Shown here: one piece after another, positions 13,395 to 28,937 of the stretch
How positions within the stretch are numbered: the stretch's first letter is position 1
How the letters are laid out: each line of letters opens with the position of its first letter
Origin: Solea solea
Taxonomy: Eukaryota; Chordata; Actinopteri; Pleuronectiformes; Soleidae
Length of the DNA: 64,000 nt
NCBI RefSeq assembly: GCF_958295425.1
Contig: NC_081146.1
Location: 248,001 to 312,000 of the forward strand
Reading direction: 5' to 3'
The notes under the pieces: model-generated
The model's database searches: none
What the model was told of the DNA's origin: nothing
What the model saw: the letters and a program-made list of their open reading frames with translations, nothing else
Program-made: the position numbers and the translations under genes

Positions 13395-16300
13395 AACACT
13401 GATGATAAATAACTATATCTTATAAGATTTTAACTTTATTTGTGAGGTTTATGTTATGGGACAGTAGAAAATTTAAAAAAATCAGAAAACAGCCGTATAC
13501 TTGCTGAATGTGCACAAAAACAGACACAAATAGAAAAACACATCCAAACAGTGAAATCATTGCAAAATCAAACACTGAAGGCATATAACTATATCTTATA
13601 AGATTTTAACTTTATTTGTGAGGTTTATGTTATGGGACAGTAGAAAATTTAAAAAAATCAGAAAACAGCCGTATACTTGCTGAATGTGCCCAAAAACAGA
13701 CACAAATAGAAAAACACATCCAAACAGTGAAATCATTGCAAAATCAAACACTGAGGTTACAGAAGTATATCTTATAAGATGTTAACTTTATTTGTGAGGT
13801 TTATGTTATGGGACAGTAGAAAATTGAAAAAAATCAGAAAACAGCCGTATACTTGCTGAATGTGCACAAAAACAGACACAAATAGAAAAACACATCCAAA
13901 CAGTGAAATCATTGCAAAATCAAACACTGAGGTTACAGAAGTATATCTTATAAGATGTTTACTTAATTTGTGAGGTTTATGTTATGGGACAGTAGAAAAT
14001 TGAAAAAAATCAGAAAACAGCCGTATACTTGCTGAATGTGCACAACAAAAGACACAAATAGAAAAAAACATCCAACAGTGAAATCATTGCAAAATCAAAC
14101 ACTGACGGCATATAACTATATCTTATAAGATTTTAACTTTATTTGTGAGGTTTATGTTACGGGACAGTAGAAAATTGAAAAAAATCAGAAAACAGCCGTA
14201 TACTTGCTGAATGTGCACAAAAACAGACACAAATAGAAAAACACATCCAAACAGTGAAATCATTGCAAAATCAAACACTGAAGGCATATAACTATATCTT
14301 ATAAGATTTTAACTTTATTTGTGAGGTTTATGTTATGGAACAGTAGAAAATTGAAAAAAATCAGAAAACAGCCGTATACTTGCTGAATGTGCACAAACAC
14401 AGACACACATAGAAAAACACATCCAAACAGTGAAATCATTGCAAAATCAAACACTGAGGTTACAGAAGTATATCTTATGAGATGTTAACTTTATTTGTGA
14501 GGTTTATGTTATGGAACAGTAGAAAATTGAAAAAAATCAGAAAACAGCCGTATACTTGCTGAATGTGCACAAAAACAGACACAAATAGAAAAACACATCC
14601 AAACAGTGAAATCATTGCAAAATCAAACACTGAAGGCATATAACTATATCTTATAAGATTTTAACTTTATTTGTGAGGTTTATGTTACGGGACAGTAGAA
14701 AATTGAAAAAAATCAGAAAACAGCCGTATACTTGCTGAATGCGCACAAAAACAGAGACAAATAGAAAAACACATCCAAACAGTGAAATCTTTGCAAAATC
14801 AAACACTGAGGTTACAGAAGTATATCTTATAAGATGTTAACTTTATTTGTGAGGTTTATGTTATGGAACAGTAGAAAATTGAAAAAAATCAGAAAACAGC
14901 CGTATACTTGCTGAATGTGCACAAACACAGACACACATAGAAAAACACATCCAAACAGTGAAATCATTGCAAAATCAAACACTGAGGTTACAGAAGTATA
15001 TCTTATAAGATGTTAACTTTATTTGTGAGGTTTATGTTATGGAACAGTAGAAAATTGAAAAAAATCAGAAAACAGCCGTATACTTGCTGAATGTGCACAA
15101 ACACAGACACAAATAGAAAAACACATCCAAACAGTGAAATCATTGCAAAATCAAACACTGAGGGTACAGAAGTATATCTTATAAGATGTTTACTTTATTT
15201 TTGAGGTTTATGTTATGGGACAGTAGAAAATTGAAAAAAATCAGAAAACAGCCGTATACTTGCTGAATGCGCACAAAAACAGACACAAATAGAAAAACAC
15301 ATCCAAACAGTGAAATCATTGCAAAATCAAACACTGAAGTTACAGAAGTATATCTTATAAGATGTTAACTTTATTTGTGAGGTTTATGTTATGGGACAGT
15401 AGAAAATTGAAAAAAATCAGAAAACAGCCGTATACTTGCTGAATGCGCACAAAAACAGACACAAATAGAATAACACATCCAAACAGTGAAATCATTGCAA
15501 AATCAAACACTGAGGATAAATAACTATATCTTATAAGATGTTAACTTTATTTGTGAGGTTTATGTTATGGGACAATAGAAAATTGAAAAAAATCAGAAAA
15601 CAGCCGTATACTTGCTGAATGTGCACAACAAAAGACACAAATAGAAAAACCCATCCAAACAGTGAAATCATTGCAAAATCAAACACTGAAGGCATATAAC
15701 TATATCTTATAAGATTTTAACTTTATTTGTGAGGTTTATGTTATAGGACAATAGAAAATTGAAAAAAATCAGAAAACAGCCGTATACTTGCTGAATGTGC
15801 ACAAAAACAGACACAAATAGAAAAACACATCCAAACAGTGAAATCATTGCAAAATCAAACACTGAAGACATATAACTATAACTTCTAAGATTTTAACTTT
15901 ATTTGTGAGGTTTATGTTATGGGACAGCAGAAAAATGAAAAAAATCCGGAAACAGCCTTATCTCAGCTGAATGCGCACACAAACAGACACTTGTAGAAAA
16001 ACACATCCCAACAGTGAAATCATTGCAAAATCAAACACTGAGGGTACAGAACTAAATCTTTTAAGATGTTAACTTCATTTGTGAGGTTTATGTTATGGGA
16101 CAGTAGAAAATTTAAAAAAATCAGAAAACAGCCGTATACTTGCTGAATGTGCACAAAAACAGACACAAATAGAAAAACACATCCAAACAGTGAAATCATT
16201 GCAAAATCAAACACTGAAGGCATATAACTATATCTTATAAGATTTTAACTTTATTTGTGAGGTTTATGTTACGGGACAGTAGAAAATTGAAAAAAATCAG

Positions 16301-19300
16301 AAAACAGCCGTATACTTGCTGAATGCGCACAAAAACAGACACAAATAGAAAAACACATCCAAACAGTGAAATCATTGCAAAATCAAACACTGAGGTTACA
16401 GAAGTATATCTTATAAGATGTTTACTTTATTTGTGAGGTTTATGTTATGGGACAGTAGAAAATTGAAAAAAATCAGAAAACAGCCGTATACTTGCTGAAT
16501 GCGCACAAAAACAGACACAAATAGAAAAACACATCCAAACAGTGAAATCATTGCAAAATCAAACACTGAGGATAAATAACTATATCTTATAAGATGTTAA
16601 CTTTATTTGTGAGGTTTATGTTATGGGACAATAGAAAATTGAAAAAAATCAGAAAACAGCCGTATACTTGCTGAATGTGCACAACAAAAGACACAAATAG
16701 AAAAACACATCCAAACAGTGAAATCATTGCAAAATCAAACACTGAAGGCATATAACTATATCTTATAAGATTTTAACTTTATTTGTGAGGTTTATGTTAT
16801 AGGACAATAGAAAATTGAAAAAAATCAGAAAACAGCCGTATACTTGCTGAATGTGCACAAAAACAGACACAAATAGAAAAACACATCCAAACAGTGAAAT
16901 CATTGCAAAATCAAACACTGATGATAAATAACTATATCTTATAAGATTTTAACTTTATTTGTGAGGTTTATGTTATGGGACAGTAGAAAATTTAAAAAAA
17001 TCAGAAAACAGCCGTATACTTGCTGAATGTGCACAAAAACAGACACAAATAGAAAAACACATCCAAACAGTGAAATCATTGCAAAATCAAACACTGAAGG
17101 CATATAACTATATCTTATAAGATTTTAACTTTATTTGTGAGGTTTATGTTATGGGACAGTAGAAAATTTAAAAAAATCAGAAAACAGCCGTATACTTGCT
17201 GAATGTGCCCAAAAACAGACACAAATAGAAAAACACATCCAAACAGTGAAATCATTGCAAAATCAAACACTGAGGTTACAGAAGTATATCTTATAAGATG
17301 TTAACTTTATTTGTGAGGTTTATGTTATGGGACAGTAGAAAATTGAAAAAAATCAGAAAACAGCCGTATACTTGCTGAATGTGCACAAAAACAGACACAA
17401 ATAGAAAAACACATCCAAACAGTGAAATCATTGCAAAATCAAACACTGAGGTTACAGAAGTATATCTTATAAGATGTTTACTTAATTTGTGAGGTTTATG
17501 TTATGGGACAGTAGAAAATTGAAAAAAATCAGAAAACAGCCGTATACTTGCTGAATGTGCACAACAAAAGACACAAATAGAAAAAAACATCCAAACAGTG
17601 AAATCATTGCAAAATCAAACACTGACGGCATATAACTATATCTTATAAGATTTTAACTTTATTTGTGAGGTTTATGTTACGGGACAGTAGAAAATTGAAA
17701 AAAATCAGAAAACAGCCGTATACTTGCTGAATGTGCACAAAAACAGACACAAATAGAAAAACACATCCAAACAGTGAAATCATTGCAAAATCAAACACTG
17801 AAGGCATATAACTATATCTTATAAGATTTTAACTTTATTTGTGAGGTTTATGTTATGGAACAGTAGAAAATTGAAAAAAATCAGAAAACAGCCGTATACT
17901 TGCTGAATGTGCACAAACACAGACACACATAGAAAAACACATCCAAACAGTGAAATCATTGCAAAATCAAACACTGAGGTTACAGAAGTATATCTTATGA
18001 GATGTTAACTTTATTTGTGAGGTTTATGTTATGGAACAGTAGAAAATTGAAAAAAATCAGAAAACAGCCGTATACTTGCTGAATGTGCACAAAAACAGAC
18101 ACAAATAGAAAAACACATCCAAACAGTGAAATCATTGCAAAATCAAACACTGAAGGCATATAACTATATCTTATAAGATTTTAACTTTATTTGTGAGGTT
18201 TATGTTACGGGACAGTAGAAAATTGAAAAAAATCAGAAAACAGCCGTATACTTGCTGAATGCGCACAAAAACAGAGACAAATAGAAAAACACATCCAAAC
18301 AGTGAAATCATTGCAAAATCAAACACTGAGGTTACAGAAGTATATCTTATAAGATGTTAACTTTATTTGTGAGGTTTATGTTATGGAACAGTAGAAAATT
18401 GAAAAAAATCAGAAAACAGCCGTATACTTGCTGAATGTGCACAAACACAGACACACATAGAAAAACACATCCAAACAGTGAAATCATTGCAAAATCAAAC
18501 ACTGAGGTTACAGAAGTATATCTTATAAGATGTTAACTTTATTTGTGAGGTTTATGTTATGGAACAGTAGAAAATTGAAAAAAATCAGAAAACAGCCGTA
18601 TACTTGCTGAATGTGCACAAACACAGACACAAATAGAAAAACACATCCAAACAGTGAAATCATTGCAAAATCAAACACTGAGGGTACAGAAGTATATCTT
18701 ATAAGATGTTTACTTTATTTTTGAGGTTTATGTTATGGGACAGTAGAAAATTGAAAAAAATCAGAAAACAGCCGTATACTTGCTGAATGCGCACAAAAAC
18801 AGACACAAATAGAAAAACACATCCAAACAGTGAAATCATTGCAAAATCAAACACTGAAGTTACAGAAGTATATCTTATAAGATGTTAACTTTATTTGTGA
18901 GGTTTATGTTATGGGACAGTAGAAAATTGAAAAAAATCAGAAAACAGCCGTATACTTGCTGAATGCGCACAAAAACAGACACAAATAGAATAACACATCC
19001 AAACAGTGAAATCATTGCAAAATCAAACACTGAGGATAAATAACTATATCTTATAAGATGTTAACTTTATTTGTGAGGTTTATGTTATGGGACAATAGAA
19101 AATTGAAAAAAATCAGAAAACAGCCGTATACTTGCTGAATGTGCACAACAAAAGACACAAATAGAAAAACCCATCCAAACAGTGAAATCATTGCAAAATC
19201 AAACACTGAAGGCATATAACTATATCTTATAAGATTTTAACTTTATTTGTGAGGTTTATGTTATAGGACAATAGAAAATTGAAAAAAATCAGAAAACAGC

Positions 19301-22300
19301 CGTATACTTGCTGAATGTGCACAAAAACAGACACAAATAGAAAAACACATCCAAACAGTGAAATCATTGCAAAATCAAACACTGAAGACATATAACTATA
19401 ACTTCTAAGATTTTAACTTTATTTGTGAGGTTTATGTTATGGGACAGCAGAAAAATGAAAAAAATCCGGAAACAGCCTTATCTCAGCTGAATGCGCACAC
19501 AAACAGACACTTGTAGAAAAACACATCCCAACAGTGAAATCATTGCAAAATCAAACACTGAGGGTACAGAACTAAATCTTTTAAGATGTTAACTTCATTT
19601 GTGAGGTTTATGTTATGGGACAGTAGAAAATTTAAAAAAATCAGAAAACAGCCGTATACTTGCTGAATGTGCACAAAAACAGACACAAATAGAAAAACAC
19701 ATCCAAACAGTGAAATCATTGCAAAATCAAACACTGAAGGCATATAACTATATCTTATAAGATTTTAACTTTATTTGTGAGGTTTATGTTACGGGACAGT
19801 AGAAAATTGAAAAAAATCAGAAAACAGCCGTATACTTGCTGAATGCGCACAAAAACAGACACAAATAGAAAAACACATCCAAACAGTGAAATCATTGCAA
19901 AATCAAACACTGAGGTTACAGAAGTATATCTTATAAGATGTTTACTTTATTTGTGAGGTTTATGTTATGGGACAGTAGAAAATTGAAAAAAATCAGAAAA
20001 CAGCCGTATACTTGCTGAATGCGCACAAAAACAGACACAAATAGAAAAACACATCCAAACAGTGAAATCATTGCAAAATCAAACACTGAGGATAAATAAC
20101 TATATCTTATAAGATGTTAACTTTATTTGTGAGGTTTATGTTATGGGACAATAGAAAATTGAAAAAAATCAGAAAACAGCCGTATACTTGCTGAATGTGC
20201 ACAACAAAAGACACAAATAGAAAAACACATCCAAACAGTGAAATCATTGCAAAATCAAACACTGAAGGCATATAACTATATCTTATAAGATTTTAACTTT
20301 ATTTGTGAGGTTTATGTTATAGGACAATAGAAAATTGAAAAAAATCAGAAAACAGCCGTATACTTGCTGAATGTGCACAAAAACAGACACAAATAGAAAA
20401 ACACATCCAAACAGTGAAATCATTGCAAAATCAAACACTGATGATAAATAACTATATCTTATAAGATTTTAACTTTATTTGTGAGGTTTATGTTATGGGA
20501 CAGTAGAAAATTTAAAAAAATCAGAAAACAGCCGTATACTTGCTGAATGTGCACAAAAACAGACACAAATAGAAAAACACATCCAAACAGTGAAATCATT
20601 GCAAAATCAAACACTGAAGGCATATAACTATATCTTATAAGATTTTAACTTTATTTGTGAGGTTTATGTTATGGGACAGTAGAAAATTTAAAAAAATCAG
20701 AAAACAGCCGTATACTTGCTGAATGTGCCCAAAAACAGACACAAATAGAAAAACACATCCAAACAGTGAAATCATTGCAAAATCAAACACTGAGGTTACA
20801 GAAGTATATCTTATAAGATGTTAACTTTATTTGTGAGGTTTATGTTATGGGACAGTAGAAAATTGAAAAAAATCAGAAAACAGCCGTATACTTGCTGAAT
20901 GTGCACAAAAACAGACACAAATAGAAAAACACATCCAAACAGTGAAATCATTGCAAAATCAAACACTGAGGTTACAGAAGTATATCTTATAAGATGTTTA
21001 CTTAATTTGTGAGGTTTATGTTATGGGACAGTAGAAAATTGAAAAAAATCAGAAAACAGCCGTATACTTGCTGAATGTGCACAACAAAAGACACAAATAG
21101 AAAAAAACATCCAAACAGTGAAATCATTGCAAAATCAAACACTGACGGCATATAACTATATCTTATAAGATTTTAACTTTATTTGTGAGGTTTATGTTAC
21201 GGGACAGTAGAAAATTGAAAAAAATCAGAAAACAGCCGTATACTTGCTGAATGTGCACAAAAACAGACACAAATAGAAAAACACATCCAAACAGTGAAAT
21301 CATTGCAAAATCAAACACTGAAGGCATATAACTATATCTTATAAGATTTTAACTTTATTTGTGAGGTTTATGTTATGGAACAGTAGAAAATTGAAAAAAA
21401 TCAGAAAACAGCCGTATACTTGCTGAATGTGCACAAAAACAGACACAAATAGAAAAACACATCCAAACAGTGAAATCATTGCAAAATCAAACACTGAAGG
21501 CATATAACTATATCTTATAAGATTTTAACTTTATTTGTGAGGTTTATGTTACGGGACAGTAGAAAATTGAAAAAAATCAGAAAACAGCCGTATACTTGCT
21601 GAATGCGCACAAAAACAGAGACAAATAGAAAAACACATCCAAACAGTGAAATCATTGCAAAATCAAACACTGAGGTTACAGAAGTATATCTTATAAGATG
21701 TTAACTTTATTTGTGAGGTTTATGTTATGGAACAGTAGAAAATTGAAAAAAATCAGAAAACAGCCGTATACTTGCTGAATGTGCACAAACACAGACACAC
21801 ATAGAAAAACACATCCAAACAGTGAAATCATTGCAAAATCAAACACTGAGGTTACAGAAGTATATCTTATAAGATGTTAACTTTATTTGTGAGGTTTATG
21901 TTATGGAACAGTAGAAAATTGAAAAAAATCAGAAAACAGCCGTATACTTGCTGAATGTGCACAAACACAGACACAAATAGAAAAACACATCCAAACAGTG
22001 AAATCATTGCAAAATCAAACACTGAGGGTACAGAAGTATATCTTATAAGATGTTTACTTTATTTTTGAGGTTTATGTTATGGGACAGTAGAAAATTGAAA
22101 AAAATCAGAAAACAGCCGTATACTTGCTGAATGCGCACAAAAACAGACACAAATAGAAAAACACATCCAAACAGTGAAATCATTGCAAAATCAAACACTG
22201 AAGTTACAGAAGTATATCTTATAAGATGTTAACTTTATTTGTGAGGTTTATGTTATGGGACAGTAGAAAATTGAAAAAAATCAGAAAACAGCCGTATACT

Positions 22301-23778
22301 TGCTGAATGCGCACAAAAACAGACACAAATAGAATAACACATCCAAACAGTGAAATCATTGCAAAATCAAACACTGAGGATAAATAACTATATCTTATAA
22401 GATGTTAACTTTATTTGTGAGGTTTATGTTATGGGACAATAGAAAATTGAAAAAAATCAGAAAACAGCCGTATACTTGCTGAATGTGCACAACAAAAGAC
22501 ACAAATAGAAAAACCCATCCAAACAGTGAAATCATTGCAAAATCAAACACTGAAGGCATATAACTATATCTTATAAGATTTTAACTTTATTTGTGAGGTT
22601 TATGTTATAGGACAATAGAAAATTGAAAAAAATCAGAAAACAGCCGTATACTTGCTGAATGTGCACAAAAACAGACACAAATAGAAAAACACATCCAAAC
22701 AGTGAAATCATTGCAAAATCAAACACTGAAGACATATAACTATAACTTCTAAGATTTTAACTTTATTTGTGAGGTTTATGTTATGGGACAGCAGAAAAAT
22801 GAAAAAAATCCGGAAACAGCCTTATCTCAGCTGAATGCGCACACAAACAGACACTTGTAGAAAAACACATCCCAACAGTGAAATCATTGCAAAATCAAAC
22901 ACTGAGGGTACAGAACTAAATCTTTTAAGATGTTAACTTCATTTGTGAGGTTTATGTTATGGGACAGTAGAAAATTTAAAAAAATCAGAAAACAGCCGTA
23001 TACTTGCTGAATGTGCACAAAAACAGACACAAATAGAAAAACACATCCAAACAGTGAAATCATTGCAAAATCAAACACTGAAGGCATATAACTATATCTT
23101 ATAAGATTTTAACTTTATTTGTGAGGTTTATGTTACGGGACAGTAGAAAATTGAAAAAAATCAGAAAACAGCCGTATACTTGCTGAATGCGCACAAAAAC
23201 AGACACAAATAGAAAAACACATCCAAACAGTGAAATCATTGCAAAATCAAACACTGAGGTTACAGAAGTATATCTTATAAGATGTTTACTTTATTTGTGA
23301 GGTTTATGTTATGGGACAGTAGAAAATTGAAAAAAATCAGAAAACAGCCGTATACTTGCTGAATGCGCACAAAAACAGACACAAATAGAAAAACACATCC
23401 AAACAGTGAAATCATTGCAAAATCAAACACTGAGGATAAATAACTATATCTTATAAGATGTTAACTTTATTTGTGAGGTTTATGTTATGGGACAATAGAA
23501 AATTGAAAAAAATCAGAAAACAGCCGTATACTTGCTGAATGTGCACAACAAAAGACACAAATAGAAAAACACATCCAAACAGTGAAATCATTGCAAAATC
23601 AAACACTGAAGGCATATAACTATATCTTATAAGATTTTAACTTTATTTGTGAGGTTTATGTTATAGGACAATAGAAAATTGAAAAAAATCAGAAAACAGC
23701 CGTATACTTGCTGAATGTGCACAAAAACAGACACAAATAGAAAAACACATCCAAACAGTGAAATCATTGCAAAATCAA
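13395..23778. repeat. 20-mer higher-order repeat, period 3520 bp (three copies, third is a 19-mer)
   Basis: Copies run about 13395-16914, 16915-20434 and 20435-23778. Marker offsets are ATGTTTACTTAATT at 13955, 17474 and 20994 (3519 and 3520 bp), and the class B unit tail at 16020, 19540 and 22884 (3520 then 3344 bp). The third copy lacks one unit near 21400: the GGAACAG unit carrying ACACAGACACACATAG, present near 14340 and 17860, is absent. Each copy ends with one B unit carrying CAGAAAAATGAAAAAAATCCGG. Confidence 0.85.
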
Positions 23779-25276
23779 ACACTGAAGACATATAACTATA
23801 ACTTCTAAGATTTTAACTTTATTTGTGAGGTTTATGTTATGGGACAGCAGAAAAATGAAAAAAATCCGGAAACAGTCTTATCTCAGCTGAATGCGCACAC
23901 AAACAGACACTTGTAGAAAAACACATCCCAACAGTGAAATCATTGCAAAATCAAACACTGAGGGTACAGAACTAAATCTTTTAAGATGTTAACTTCATTT
24001 GTGAGATTTATGTTATGGGACAGCAGAAAAATTAAAAAAATCCTTAAACAGCCTTATCTCAGCTGAATGACACACAAACAGATACTTGTAGAAAAACACA
24101 TCCCAACAGTGAAATCATTGCAAAATTAAACACTGAGGGTAAAGAAGTATATCTTATAAGATGTTAAGTTCATTTGTTAGGTTTATATTATGGGAAAGTA
24201 GAAAAATGAAAAAAATCCGAAAACAGCCTTATCTCAGCTCAATGGGGCACAAACAGACACTTGTAGAAAAACACATCCAAACAGTGAAATCATTGCAAAA
24301 TCAAAAAGTGAGGGTAAAGAAGTATATCTTATAAGATGTTAAGTTCATTTGTTAGGTTTATATTATGGGAAAGTAGAAAAATGAAAGAAATCCGAAAACA
24401 GCCTTATCTCAGCTCAATGGGGCACAAACAGACACTTGTAGAAAAACACATCCTAACAGTGAAATCATTGCAAAATCAAACACTGAAGGCATATAACTAT
24501 ATCTTATAAGATTTTAACTTTATTTGTGAGGTTTATGTTATAGGACAATAGAAAATTGAAAAAAATCAGAAAACAGCCGTATACTTGCTGAATGTGCACA
24601 AAAACAGACACAAATAGAAAAACACATCCAAACAGTGAAATCATTGCAAAATCAAACACTGAAGGCATATAACTATAACTTCTAAGATGTTAACTTTATT
24701 TGTGAGGTTTATGTTATGGGACAGCAGAAAAATGAAAAAAATCCGGAAACAGCCTTATCTCAGCTGAATGCGCACACAAACAGACACCAATAGAAAAACA
24801 CATCCAAACAGTGAAATCATTGCAAAATCAAACACTGAGGTTACAGAAGTATATCTTATAAGATGTTTACTTTATTTGTGAGGTTTATGTTATGGGACAG
24901 TAGAAAATTGAAAAAAATCAGAAAACAGCCGTATACTTGCTGAATGTGCACAACAAAAGACACAAATAGAAAAACACATCCAAACAGTGAAATCATTGCA
25001 AAATCAAACACTGAAGGCATATAACTATATCTTATAAGATTTTAACTTTATTTGTGAGGTTATGTTATAGGACAATAGAAAATTGAAAAAAATCAGAAAA
25101 CAGCCGTATACTTGCTGAATGTGCACAAAAACAGACACAAATAGAAAAACACATCCAAACAGTGAAATCATTGCAAAATCAAACACTGAAGGCATATAAC
25201 TATAACTTCTAAGATTTTAACTTTATTTGTGAGGTTTATGTTATGGGACAGCAGAAAAATGAAAAAAATCCGGAAA

Positions 25277-28200
25277 CAGCTGAATGCGCACACAAACAGA
25301 CACCAATAGAAAAACACATCCAAACAGTGAAATCAAAGCAAAATCAAACACTGAGGGAACAGAACTAAATATTTTAAGATGTTAACTTCATTTGTGAGGT
25401 TTATGTTATGGGACAGCAGAAAAATTCAAAAAATCCTTAAAAAGCCTTATCTCAGCTGAATGACACACAAACAGATACTTGTAGAAAAACACATCCCAAC
25501 AGTGAAATCATTGCAAAATTAAACACTGAGGGTAAAGAAGTATATCTTATAAGATGTTAACTTCATTTGTGATGTTTATGTTATGGGACAGCAGAAAAAT
25601 TAAAAAAATCCTTAAACAGCCTTATCTCAGCTGAATGCGCAGACAAACAGATACTTGTAGAAAAACACATCCAAACAGTGAAATCATTGCAAAATCAAAC
25701 ACTGAAGGCATATAACTATATCTTATAAGATTTTAACTTTATTTGTGAGGTTATGTTATAGGACAATAGAAAATTGAAAAAAATCAGAAAACAGCCGTAT
25801 ACTTGCTGAATGTGCACAAAAACAGACACAAATAGAAAAACACATCCAAACAGTGAAATCATTGCAAAATCAAACACTGAAGGCATATAACTATAACTTC
25901 TAAGATTTTAACTTTATTTGTGAGGTTTATGTTATGGGACAGCAGAAAAATGAAAAAAATCCGGAAACAGCTGAATGCGCACACAAACAGACACCAATAG
26001 AAAAACACATCCAAACAGTGAAATCAAAGCAAAATCAAACACTGAGGGTACAGAACTAAATATTTTAAGATGTTAACTTCATTTGTGAGGTTTATGTTAT
26101 GGGACAGCAGAAAAATTAAAAAAATCCTTAAAAAGCCTTATCTCAGCTGAATGACACACAAACAGATACTTGTAGAAAAACACATCCCAACAGTGAAATC
26201 ATTGCAAAATTAAACACTGAGGGTAAAGAAGTATATCTTATAAGATGTTAACTTCATTTGTGAGGTTTATGTTATGGGACAGCAGAAAAATTAAAAAAAT
26301 CCGGAAACAGCCTTATCTCAGCTGAATGCGAACACAAACAGACACTTCTAGAAAAACACATCCCAACAGTGAAATCATTGCAAAATCAAACACTGAGGGT
26401 ACAGAACTAAATCTTTTAAGATGTTAACTTCATTTGTGATGTTTATGTTATGGGACAGCAGAAAAATTAAAAAAAATCCTTAAACAGCCTTATCTCAGCT
26501 GAATGCGCAGACAAACAGATACTTGTAGAAAAACACATCCCAACAGTGAAATCATTGCAAAATTAAACACTGAGGGTAAAGAAGTATATCTTATAAGATG
26601 TTAACTTCATTTGTGAGGTTTATGTTATGGGACAGCAGAAAAATTAAAAAAATCCGGAAACAGCCTTATCTCAGCTGAATGCGAACACAAACAGACACCA
26701 ATAGAAAAACACATCTAAACAGTGAAATCATTGCAAAATCAAACAGTGAGTGTACAGAACTAAATCTTTTAAGATGTTAACTTCATTTGTGAGGTTTATG
26801 TTATGGAACAGCAGAAAAATTAAAAAAATCCTTAAACAGCCTTATCTCAGCTGAATGCGCAGACAAACAGACACTTGTAGAAAAACACATCCCAACAGTG
26901 AAATCATTGCAAAATCAAACACTGAGGGTACAGAACTAAATCTTTTAAGATGTTAACTTCATTTGTGATGTTTATGTTATGGGACAGCAGAAAAATTAAA
27001 AAAATCCTTAAACAGCCTTATCTCAGCTGAATGCGCAGACAAACAGATACTTGTAGAAAAACACATCCAAACAGTGAAATCATTGCAAAATCAAACACTG
27101 AAGGCATATAACTATATCTTATAAGATTTTAACTTTATTTGTGAGGTTATGTTATAGGACAATAGAAAATTGAAAAAAATCAGAAAACAGCCTTATCTCA
27201 GCTGAATGCGAACACAAACAGACACCAATAGAAAAACACATCTAAACAGTGAAATCATTGCAAAATCAAACAGTGAGTGTACAGAACTAAATCTTTTAAG
27301 ATGTTAACTTCATTTGTGAGGTTTATGTTATGGAACAGCAGAAAAATTAAAAAAATCCTTAAACAGCCTTATCTCAGCTGAATGCGCAGACAAACAGACA
27401 CTTGTAGAAAAACACATCCCAACAGTGAAATCATTGCAAAATCAAACACTGAGGGTACAGAACTAAATCTTTTAAGATGTTAACTTCATTTGTGATGTTT
27501 ATGTTATGGGACAGCAGAAAAATTAAAAAAATCCTTAAACAGCCTTATCTCAGCTGAATGCGCAGACAAACAGATACTTGTAGAAAAACACATCCAAACA
27601 GTGAAATCATTGCAAAATCAAACACTGAAGGCATATAATTATATCTTATAAGATTTTAACTTTATTTGTGAGGTTATGTTATAGGACAATAGAAAATTGA
27701 AAAAAATCAGAAAACAGCCGTATACTTGCTGAATGTGCACAAAAACAGACACAAATAGAAAAACACATCCAAACAGTGAAATCATTGCAAAATCAAACAC
27801 TGAAGGCATATAACTATAACTTCTAAGATTTTAACTTTATTTGCGAGGTTTATGTTATGGGACAGCAGAAAAATGAAAAAAATCCGGAAACAGCTGAATG
27901 CGCACACAAACAGACACCAATAGAAAAACACATCCAAACAGTGAAATCAAAGCAAAATCAAACACTGAGGGTACAGAACTAAATATTTTAAGATGTTAAC
28001 TTCATTTGTGAGGTTTATGTTATGGGACAGCAGAAAAATTAAAAAAATCCTTAAAAAGCCTTATCTCAGCTGAATGACACACAAACAGATACTTGTAGAA
28101 AAACACATCCCAACAGTGAAATCATTGCAAAATTAAACACTGAGGGTAAAGAAGTATACCTTATAAGATGTTAACTTCATTTGTGAGGTTTATGTTATGG

Positions 28201-28937
28201 GACAGCAGAAAAATTTAAAAAATCCGGAAACAGCCTTATCTCAGCTGAATGCGAACACAGACACTTGTAGAAAAACACATCTAAACAGTGAAATCATTGC
28301 AAAATCAAACAGTGAGTGTACAGAACTAAATCTTTTAAGATGTTAACTTCATTTGTGAGGTTTATGTTATGGAACAGCAGAAAAATTAAAAAAATCCGTA
28401 AACAGCCTTATCTCAGCTGAATGCGCACACAAACAGACACTTGTAGAAAAACACATCCCAACAGTGAAATCATTGCAAAATCAAACACTGAGGGTACAGA
28501 ACTAAATCTTTTAAGATGTTAACTTCATTTGTGATGTTTATGTTATGGGACAGCAGAAAAATTAAAAAAATCCTTAAACAGCCTTATCTCAGCTGAATGC
28601 GCAGACAAACAGATACTTGTAGAAAAACACATCCAAACAGTGAAATCATTGCAAAATCAAACACTGAAGGCATATAACTATATCTTATAAGATTTTAACT
28701 TTATTTGTGAGGTTATGTTATAGGACAATAGAAAATTGAAAAAAATCAGAAAACAGCCGTATACTTGCTGAATGTGCACAAAAACAGACACAAATAGAAA
28801 AACACATCCAAACAGTGAAATCATTGCAAAATCAAACACTGAAGGCATATAACTATAACTTCTAAGATTTTAACTTTATTTGTGAGGTTTATGTTATGGG
28901 ACAGCAGAAAAATGAAAAAAATCCGGAAACAGCTGAA
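25277..28937. repeat. Monomers with an 11-bp deletion between CAGC direct repeats
   Basis: In class B the text is CAGCCTTATCTCAGCTGAATG. In these units it is CAGCTGAATG, as expected if 11 bases were lost between the two CAGC copies, giving a unit of about 165 bp. Examples have CAGCTGAA at 25277, 25968, 27891 and 28930, with later relatives near 31734 and 34360. The spacing (691, 1923, 1039 bp) is irregular, so the deleted unit has been copied into several contexts. Confidence 0.8.

Larger units (their letters stand above)
1..23840. repeat. Satellite domain 1: class A monomers dominate
   Basis: Units here begin GGGACAGTAG, GGAACAGTAG or CGGGACAGTAG and carry CAGCCGTATACTTGCTGAATG. They end with one of a few interchangeable tails: GAGGTTACAGAAG, GAAGGCATATAAC, GAGGATAAATAAC or GATGATAAATAAC before the TATATCTTATAAGAT palindrome. 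The small set of tails, shuffled in order, makes higher-order repeats easy to follow. Single class B or A/B hybrid units are embedded at about 1582, 3869 and 5277, and class B units at about 15924, 19441 and 22785. Confidence 0.85.
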
